DNA of 33,551 nt, taken from NCBI GenBank assembly GCA_006226345.1, contig SBHD01000072.1, positions 1 to 33,551 on the forward strand, written 5' to 3'. The notes beneath the pieces were generated by a model, which was not told the DNA's origin, ran no database searches, and saw nothing but the letters and a program-made list of their open reading frames with translations. The stretch comes from Bacteroidota bacterium (GTDB lineage: Bacteria > Bacteroidota > Bacteroidia > Chitinophagales > Saprospiraceae). The position numbers were made by a program, and so were the translations under genes. Below are positions 17,379 through 23,231 of this stretch, piece after piece; position 1 is the stretch's first letter; each line of letters opens with the position of its first letter.

Positions 17379-18719
17379 TTAATTTTTCAAAAAGTAGCGG
17401 AGTTGAACGCCACCACCCAATCGCCGGCCGGAAACCCCGGCATCCGAACCTTCCAGTTGAATCCCGGGCTGATACTGTACCCGCAGACCCAGTTCCAGCC
17501 GGTCTGTCGGATGCCAGTGCAGCCCCGCAAAAACCGGCAGGTGCAAACCGGAGAAATATTGGTTCTCCAAATGGACTCGGGCCGTTCGCTGTGTTACCGG
17601 ATCAGGAGCCAACGAGGACGAACGGGTCCGGGTTTCTTCTCCCCGGACAGCCAGTAGCAATGTCGGCGCAATACCGGCCGATACACTTAACCAGTTGAGG
17701 TGATACTGCAGGTAAAGTGGCAATTCCAGCCAATGGGTACCAGTGACCTGTTGTTCGATATGGTCCAGTTCATAACCGAAGCCATAGCGCAACTGCTCCA
17801 CCGGAGCGGGCAAAAGGGAATCTCCAAGCGTTCCGCCGCGCCAGCGCCAGGCCAGATCGGCATTCAGCGAAAAGGCCGAACCCCGCCGGTGCAGCCGTGC
17901 TGTTATCCCGGCGCCAATCCCGGGCTTTTCATCCTGTAAGTGCCCAATTTCTGTGGCTGCAGATGCAACCAATCCCAGCTGCCAGCGCCACGACCGGACG
18001 CGGTCCGGCGGCGGCGATGAAACCGGCACCTGAACAAGTGGCGGTGAAAGACCGGATAAACCAAGTGCCTGAAGGCTTGTTGGCAATAAATCCACAGGTA
18101 GCAGTAGTCCCGCATGAGGTACAGGCTTGCTGCGCGCACTTGTGGTCTCCTGCCCGGCCGGTTGCACCATTCCGGCACCGGCAGCACCGGCAGCACCGGC
18201 AACCGGCCGGTTAGGCTGGGATGCGGTGGCTTGATCAGGAGTGTCTGACCGGGCAGTTTGAGTGCCGGCCGAATGTGTATCGGAAGGGAGTTGTTGCCGG
18301 TGCTGTCCGGCCGGATGAACAGGCATTTTCTCCGGAGCCGTTTCCGGTTGTTCGGATGGGAGAACCGGTGTAGCAACAGCATCCACAGCCCCGGCCATCT
18401 GTTTGTCCGACGGCAAGCGCCCTGCATTTGCTGCAGACTGTTCCGCCGGCAAGTGCAGTAGCTCTGCCATTTGGCCCGGGGAATCTCCGGGTGAATTGGT
18501 TTCCACACCCGATCCGGCAAACAGCCACCAGCATAAGCCCGCCAGACCGAGACTGACACCAAAAAGCCACCAGAAGCGGCGGCGGCGGCGACGGCCGGCA
18601 GCATCGATCAGCACTTGCGCCTGCAGCCAGTGTTCTTCACGAAAGGCAAAGCGTTCGCCAGGCTGGTCAGCCGCAAACTTACCCCGCATAAATTCGTCCA
18701 GGCGATCGTTATTTTCCAT
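17379..18719 (-). CDS. Anti-sigma-like protein fused to an outer-membrane barrel domain
   Basis: The 446-residue protein is built in four parts. Residues 1-42 are cytoplasmic and charged (MENNDRLDEFMRGKFAADQP, then EEHWLQAQVLIDA), like the N-termini that precede the membrane helix in Bacteroidota sigma-linked proteins. Residues 43-48 are six arginines. Residues 49-68 form one helix (FWWLFGVSLGLAGLCWWLF). Residues 70-243 are a Pro/Ala/Gln-rich linker. Residues 244-446 are alternating strands resembling a small porin-family barrel, ending LGGGVQLRYFLKN. The ATG shares a base with the sigma-factor stop (TAATG), so translation is coupled. I infer that it holds the sigma factor and spans the envelope. 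Anti-sigma function is supported by position and topology, not by a recognised domain. Confidence 0.7.
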   Translation of the reverse strand: MENNDRLDEFMRGKFAADQPGERFAFREEHWLQAQVLIDAAGRRRRRRFWWLFGVSLGLAGLCWWLFAGSGVETNSPGDSPGQMAELLHLPAEQSAANAGRLPSDKQMAGAVDAVATPVLPSEQPETAPEKMPVHPAGQHRQQLPSDTHSAGTQTARSDTPDQATASQPNRPVAGAAGAAGAGMVQPAGQETTSARSKPVPHAGLLLPVDLLPTSLQALGLSGLSPPLVQVPVSSPPPDRVRSWRWQLGLVASAATEIGHLQDEKPGIGAGITARLHRRGSAFSLNADLAWRWRGGTLGDSLLPAPVEQLRYGFGYELDHIEQQVTGTHWLELPLYLQYHLNWLSVSAGIAPTLLLAVRGEETRTRSSSLAPDPVTQRTARVHLENQYFSGLHLPVFAGLHWHPTDRLELGLRVQYQPGIQLEGSDAGVSGRRLGGGVQLRYFLKN

Positions 18720-19291
18720 TAGCGTACCGATGTATTTTCTTCTTGTTCCAATCCGGCCCGGATCCAGCCACGCAGCTGGCTCCGGGCAAAACTCACATGC
18801 CACTTGGAGGTGCCCTCGCTGATATCCAGCATTGCACTGATCTCGGCGTGACTGTATCCATCCAGGGCAAACAGATTAAATACCTGCCGGCTGACTGGCG
18901 GAAGGCGTTGCAACAGGGCTTCGAGCTGTTGGGCATCGAAACGCTGATCGGCCTCGTTCCAGTCAACGGACACCTTATCCGACGTTTGCTCGATCTTTTC
19001 CGACAGCAGCACCTGGTCCCGCCATTTAGCTTCCCGCCGGAACATATCGATCAGGGTATTGATCTGTATGCGCCGGATCCAGGCGATAAAAGGAATATCG
19101 GGGCTGTAGCGGTGCAGGTTCTGCAGGATCTTTAAAAAGCCATCATTCAGTGCTGCCACGGCTTCACTTTCATCCCGCCGGTAGCGCACGCACACCGACA
19201 TCAATACCGGATAGCACTGCTGATACAGTTGGTATTGCGCTTTGCGCTCCCCTTCCCGGGCGGCATGTAAGAGTTCGGGCGTTATGGTCAT
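18719..19291 (-). CDS. ECF-type RNA polymerase sigma factor
   Basis: A 190-residue sigma-70-family protein with only regions 2 and 4. Region 2 lies around residues 25-90 (AVAALNDGFLKILQNLHRYS, FIAWIRRIQINTLIDMFRR). Region 4 lies around 130-185 (LLQRLPPVSRQVFNLFALDG, YSHAEISAMLDISEGTSKWH helix-turn-helix). The open frame runs 32 codons further upstream, but that part is unlike a sigma factor and the ATG at 19291 begins normally. It overlaps the next gene by one base. A -7-like TACGTTTG with an overlapping palindrome lies just upstream, so self-control is plausible. Confidence 0.93.
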   Translation of the reverse strand: MTITPELLHAAREGERKAQYQLYQQCYPVLMSVCVRYRRDESEAVAALNDGFLKILQNLHRYSPDIPFIAWIRRIQINTLIDMFRREAKWRDQVLLSEKIEQTSDKVSVDWNEADQRFDAQQLEALLQRLPPVSRQVFNLFALDGYSHAEISAMLDISEGTSKWHVSFARSQLRGWIRAGLEQEENTSVR

Positions 19292-19308
19292 GCAGGTAAA
19301 CTTGCGGG

Positions 19309-19328
19309 CAAACGTACTTCTAAGTACG
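19309..19328 (-). promoter_or_regulatory. Promoter -7 element and overlapping palindrome of the sigma-factor gene
   Basis: On the minus strand TACGTTTG (19316-19309) fits the Bacteroidota -7 consensus and ends 17 bases before the sigma-factor ATG; no -33 match was seen. A perfect palindrome, CGTACTT-CT-AAGTACG (19313-19328), overlaps it by four bases. A repressor or activator dimer bound there would control the sigma operon. Confidence 0.5.
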
Positions 19329-19455
19329 CAGAAGGGGCTTTGTGGGTTGGGTGAGATTGAAAAAAAATAAAAAAAGCATGTTTTCACCCTGCATATCCAG
19401 TATGCCCGGGCTGAGATCCATCCTGCATCCGCTTTTGTTGTCTTTTCTTTGCCCT

Positions 19456-20043
19456 ATGAAAACACTGCTTATCCGACTACGCCATATTGCCAGCGTTTGC
19501 CTGGGATTAATTTTTTTCTCGGCAGGCATGGCCAAATTATACGCCGACCATGCGTTCCCCGGGTTAATCGGTCCGGTTTGGCTGGAAGACGAACTGGCGC
19601 CATATGGTCTTGGCTTGTTTGCGCAGTTTGTGGCCTGGGGGCAGGTCATTGTAGGATACCTGCTGCTGACGCTTCGTTTCAGTACGCTTGGCGCCGTCAT
19701 GCTGGTGCCGATGGTTCTCAACATTCTGATGGTAACCATTTCCATGGAATGGCGTGGCACGCCTTATATACTGGCCTTCTTCCTGGCATCTAACCTGTTC
19801 GTACTTTTTGTCGACCGGCAAAAACTATTGCCGGTGATCGATTACGGCACTACTGCCTTTACCCCGCCTATACCCAAGACATGGAGGGGCAACCTCATTT
19901 GGGCAGCAGGCTTAATCCTTGTGCTGGGGAGCATCCCGCTCTCGTTCGTGAGCCTGACCGCCGGCTGGGCAATTTGCCTGACAGGGCTCGTTTTGAGTTG
20001 GTCCGGCGGCAGGATCGACAAGCGAAATTTGCGAAATCCGTAA
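19456..20043 (+). CDS. DoxX-like integral membrane protein
   Basis: A 195-residue protein with about five or six hydrophobic segments starting MKTLLIRLRHIASVCLGLIF. The first helix contains FFSAGMAKL, and the pattern of FFSAG-K followed by a short amphipathic loop and GQVIVGYLLL resembles DoxX-like proteins, whose functions are mostly unknown. The frame is open 38 codons further upstream, but the ATG at 19456 begins at the first membrane helix. It is divergent from the sigma factor and followed after 64 bases by a small membrane protein. Confidence 0.65.
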   Translation: MKTLLIRLRHIASVCLGLIFFSAGMAKLYADHAFPGLIGPVWLEDELAPYGLGLFAQFVAWGQVIVGYLLLTLRFSTLGAVMLVPMVLNILMVTISMEWRGTPYILAFFLASNLFVLFVDRQKLLPVIDYGTTAFTPPIPKTWRGNLIWAAGLILVLGSIPLSFVSLTAGWAICLTGLVLSWSGGRIDKRNLRNP

Positions 20044-20107
20044 AAAATACAACACAGCCTGCAAATAAGGCAGGGCTATTGCCTTTATACCCCCGCATCT
20101 TTGCACC

Positions 20108-20335
20108 ATGACAACGCAGTTGAGTTTAATGCGAGTAATGCGGGGAGGATTTGCCTTGTGGGCATTCTGGGAAGTGTACCAGACCGGCGAGTGGTTATTG
20201 ATGATTCCGGGGGTGATCTTCGGCCTGCAGGCGATTTTAAATGTGGGATGTTTTGGCAGTGCCGGTTGTGCTGTTCCGCATCAGCAAAATGCGGCCGAAA
20301 CCACGGAGAACGTGGTTTACGAAGAAGTTCGATAA
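20108..20335 (+). CDS. Small membrane protein, unknown function
   Basis: A 75-residue protein starting MTTQLSLMRVMRGGFALWAF with two adjacent hydrophobic stretches (GGFALWAFWEV and LLMIPGVIFGLQAIL), a Cys pair in NVGCFGSAGCAV and an acidic C-terminal tail. The layout is reminiscent of small DUF2892-type membrane proteins linked to rhodanese or thiol chemistry, but the match is not strong enough to name. ATCTTTG just upstream (20097-20103) could be a promoter -7 element, giving a nearly leaderless mRNA. A strong terminator follows 59 bases downstream. Confidence 0.7.
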   Translation: MTTQLSLMRVMRGGFALWAFWEVYQTGEWLLMIPGVIFGLQAILNVGCFGSAGCAVPHQQNAAETTENVVYEEVR

Positions 20336-20393
20336 AAAAGCAAGTAAGGATAGTAAGGACAAGACGTTTTTTACAACAGGTTTTAGGTGAACG

Positions 20394-20432
20394 AAGCGGC
20401 GCGCTGTACGAGCGCGCCGCTTTTCTTTTTTA
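20394..20432. terminator. Strong bidirectional intrinsic terminator
   Basis: Arms 20395-20405 (agcggcgcgct) and 20411-20421 are exact reverse complements around a five-base loop, extended by one A-T pair. The right arm runs into ttttcttttttat. It lies between the end of the small membrane-protein gene on the plus strand and the end of mvaS on the minus strand (20437). The U-run suits the plus-strand gene best. Confidence 0.85.
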
Positions 20433-20436
20433 TCCC

Positions 20437-21831
20437 CTACTGCTGTGCTGCATAATACCGCGCACCGAGCGTCACCCCTTCCGTACCGATACGGGTCAGG
20501 CCATACCGGCCCGGTTCTACATACAACGGCGTTTCCTGAGCTCCGGTGTGCAAGGCTTCGTATTGCTGGTAATTGACGGCCTGCCGCTGGTCCAGTTTTT
20601 CAAAAATGCGGAATTGAGCGGCAACGGTGGTCCATTCCGGCTGGACGACAGCTTCAAATACCTTGGCTTTGGAGCCGCTGCCGTAGGCAATAAAGCCAAA
20701 TATTGCCCCGGACAGATCGCTGCCATCCGAGAGGTCAAATTCCAGCGTACTCATCAGTGCCAGGAAGATAGATGCAGTATACAGGTTGCCGGTTTCGCTG
20801 CTGGCCCGCTGGCTTTTTTCCAGCTTTTCCCGGATGAAGTGTTGGTATAGCGCTGAAGTACTGACAGCCTTCAGAAAGGTAGCCTGTGCTTTCTCCCAGG
20901 CTGCGTCATCTGAAAAGTTGGTTTTTACCGGCTCCTGAAAATCATATTCCGCCAGGTCTTCCGTCCACTTGCCGCTGGCTTTCCGCCCCTCGACAAATGA
21001 TTCGACAAACATGCGCTTGGCATGGTAGGCATAGGGCTGATGAAAGATCATGCGCGCCCAACGGCTGGAAAGGTCCCGGTACTCCGTTTCGCCGAAGACG
21101 CCGGTTTTTACCGCCCGGCGCCGAAAATCGGCGAGTGCTTCTTTCATTCGGTTTTGATAGCAAACATTGGAATACGGACCGTCAAACACCGGGGTGTCGC
21201 TGTACTGTTCCAGGCGAGGTTTGAAAAAGTCATGCACACTTTCCATCGCCACGCCAAACAGACGGCGCACCACTAACAGGCGCGGATGCCATTTGACCAG
21301 CATAGCCACCGCACCGGCCCCCTGGGTATATTCACCGGTAGACTCCAGTTCGTACTTGGCAATATCCGAAGCAATTACGATAGCAATATTTTCCTCGTCG
21401 GAAGCCACCCAGTCCAGCGTATTATGCAGTGCATCCGTAGCACCGATACAGGCAAAAGTCATATCCAGCACATCGCAGTGGCGCAGGCAACCGGCACCAT
21501 ACCGGCCGGCCAGGCGCTCCTCCACCATGCCGACCGCATAGGTAGCGGTGGGCTTGGCCAGATCGAGAGCGCTTTCGGTACCCATATAGATCCGGCCGAT
21601 ACGACGGGGATCCAGGTTGTTGCGAGTGATCAGTTCGGCCACTACTTCGGCAGCCATGGTAGCGGCATCCTCATGCACATCGGGGAGTCCCATTTTGTAC
21701 AGGCCGAGCCCTTTCTGCAATTTTTCAGCAGGGATCTGGCGCTTTTCAGCCAACTCCTGAATATCTAGGTAAAGTTTGGGGGTGTAAAATGCCATATCGT
21801 CGAGACCGACCGGCAGCAGTGGTGTTGCCAT
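20437..21831 (-). CDS. mvaS: Hydroxymethylglutaryl-CoA synthase
   Basis: Condenses acetyl-CoA with acetoacetyl-CoA to HMG-CoA in the mevalonate route to isoprenoids. The 464-residue product has the family N-terminus VGLDDMAFYTPKLYLDI and the catalytic triad in context: Glu86 in MGTESALD, Cys128 in DMTFACIGATDAL, and His264 in MIFHQPYAYHAKR. The open frame reaches 21942, but the ATG at 21831 fits the family and lies just after a promoter. No other mevalonate gene is nearby. Most bacteria use the MEP route instead, so this suggests a mevalonate-using lineage. Confidence 0.93.
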   Translation of the reverse strand: MATPLLPVGLDDMAFYTPKLYLDIQELAEKRQIPAEKLQKGLGLYKMGLPDVHEDAATMAAEVVAELITRNNLDPRRIGRIYMGTESALDLAKPTATYAVGMVEERLAGRYGAGCLRHCDVLDMTFACIGATDALHNTLDWVASDEENIAIVIASDIAKYELESTGEYTQGAGAVAMLVKWHPRLLVVRRLFGVAMESVHDFFKPRLEQYSDTPVFDGPYSNVCYQNRMKEALADFRRRAVKTGVFGETEYRDLSSRWARMIFHQPYAYHAKRMFVESFVEGRKASGKWTEDLAEYDFQEPVKTNFSDDAAWEKAQATFLKAVSTSALYQHFIREKLEKSQRASSETGNLYTASIFLALMSTLEFDLSDGSDLSGAIFGFIAYGSGSKAKVFEAVVQPEWTTVAAQFRIFEKLDQRQAVNYQQYEALHTGAQETPLYVEPGRYGLTRIGTEGVTLGARYYAAQQ

Positions 21832-21836
21832 TTTTA

Positions 21837-21870
21837 CAAAGTTTGATCCCAGTGGCGTTGGCACGCCAAA
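21837..21870 (-). promoter_or_regulatory. Promoter of mvaS
   Basis: On the minus strand TTTG (21870-21867) is followed after 22 bases by AAACTTTG (21844-21837), one base off TAnnTTTG with acceptable spacing. The -7 element ends only five bases before the mvaS ATG, so the transcript would begin at or very near the start codon (leaderless or nearly so). Confidence 0.55.
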
Positions 21871-22224
21871 GAGCATGAAACATATAGCATATCTGGTCAG
21901 GGATAAAGGACGCCTGGGCCCGCATAAAGCCTTCCCCGGCAATACCCGTTTTTACTACTCTTTATACTATAGCAACCTGACGGTGACAGGTTCCGTCAGA
22001 CAAAAAGCAGCGGTAAAACAGGATTGATCTTTGGAAGCAGGTTCCGGCTTGCTTTAAAGCCGGGTAATGTGGTGGTAGGATAAGGGCAGTGTTCTCAGGG
22101 GGGACAAAAATACGCGTTTGTTTTAATTACACCCGAATACATGATTTATCCGGACAGATGGACTATCAAACAGGAATTTTAACAGAAGGTTGTGGGCTGC
22201 CGGATTTTTACCGTTTCCCCGTGC

Positions 22225-22232
22225 TACATTTG
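22225..22232 (+). promoter_or_regulatory. Promoter -7 element of the deacetylase-acetyltransferase operon
   Basis: TACATTTG matches TAnnTTTG exactly and lies 17 bases before the candidate ATG at 22250. No clear -33 TTG was found at the right spacing. Confidence 0.5.
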
Positions 22233-22249
22233 TCCGTAACCACAGCGGC

Positions 22250-23215
22250 ATGCAAATGATCTACCACCCATCCGTATTGCTGCACGATACCGGCAGCAGC
22301 CACCCTGAGCATCCGAACCGGCTCCGGGCGTTTCCGGCATTGGAACCGGTGGCTGCCCTGCCCGATGGCGCCGCTTATCTGGAATTGGTGCATCCGGCAT
22401 CCTATATCGATATGATACGGCATGCCTGTACCATCCGGCAGCCCCTGGATGGAGACACGGTTACCTCGGTACGGAGTTTTGAGGCAGCGGCAGCGGCAGT
22501 AGGTGCTACTATCCTGGCCATGGAACGGAGAGATTTTGCGCTGGTCCGCCCCCCGGGGCACCACGCCTACCGCGACGAAGCACACGGCTTTTGCCTGTTC
22601 AATAATATCGCTATTGCTGCCCAGCACGCCGTTAACAATGGAAAACGTGTCCTGATCCTTGATTTCGACGGGCACCTGGGCGATGGTACCATGGATATTT
22701 TTTACCGTACCGACCAGGTCCTGTACTGGTCGCTGCATCAATATCCTGCTTACCCGGGCAACGGATCGCCAGTGGAGATCGGGGAAGAGAATGGCACAGG
22801 CTTTACGATCAACTGTCCTTTGCCGGGCGGAAGCGGCGATGATATATTCCGGCATGCCATCGAATATATGTTACCGGCAGCGATCCAGTTCGATCCCGAT
22901 GTGGTGGCCGTGTCGGCCGGTTTCGACGGCCATCAGTTCGACCCCTTGCTCCAGTTGCGGGCCACCGGCAACTTTTACCACTGGATCGGCCAACTCCTGG
23001 CAACCACCTTCCCTGGTAAAGTATTTGCAGCCCTCGAAGGCGGGTATAATACAGAGGAATTGCCCCAATGTGTTTATAATTTTATCGCCGGCGTAAACGG
23101 CATAGCCATTCCACACCCCGAAACACCAACCACTTCCGGCCTTCGCACCTGGGAGACCTATGAGATTTACCTGCACCAGGCAGCGGGATTACTGGCGAAG
23201 TACTGGAAGTTTTAA
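22250..23215 (+). CDS. Histone-deacetylase-family (class II-like / AcuC-like) lysine deacetylase
   Basis: Zinc-dependent amidohydrolase of the HDAC/AcuC superfamily, which in bacteria removes acetyl groups from lysines or small amines. The 321-residue product carries the full active-site set: His104-His105 in RPPGHHAYRDEAHGFC, metal ligands Asp140 and His142 in LDFDGHLGDGT, Asp226 in SAGFDGHQFDPL and Tyr266 in EGGYN. The usual DxHHGNGT reads DGHLGDGT here. Start is the ATG at 22250, or 22256 two codons later. The gene ends 16 bases before a Pat-type acetyltransferase, so the two are surely co-transcribed and likely act on the same proteins. Confidence 0.92.
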   Translation: MQMIYHPSVLLHDTGSSHPEHPNRLRAFPALEPVAALPDGAAYLELVHPASYIDMIRHACTIRQPLDGDTVTSVRSFEAAAAAVGATILAMERRDFALVRPPGHHAYRDEAHGFCLFNNIAIAAQHAVNNGKRVLILDFDGHLGDGTMDIFYRTDQVLYWSLHQYPAYPGNGSPVEIGEENGTGFTINCPLPGGSGDDIFRHAIEYMLPAAIQFDPDVVAVSAGFDGHQFDPLLQLRATGNFYHWIGQLLATTFPGKVFAALEGGYNTEELPQCVYNFIAGVNGIAIPHPETPTTSGLRTWETYEIYLHQAAGLLAKYWKF

Positions 23216-23231
23216 TATAGCATATCATCAC

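Larger units (their letters stand above)
21832..22249. other. Divergent intergenic region between mvaS and the deacetylase gene
   Basis: These 418 bases contain the mvaS and deacetylase promoter elements listed separately and a small compound inverted repeat near 21974-21999 (aacctg...caggtt overlapping ctgacgg...ccgtcag). I found no convincing ORF, tRNA or riboswitch in the remainder. Confidence 0.6.
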
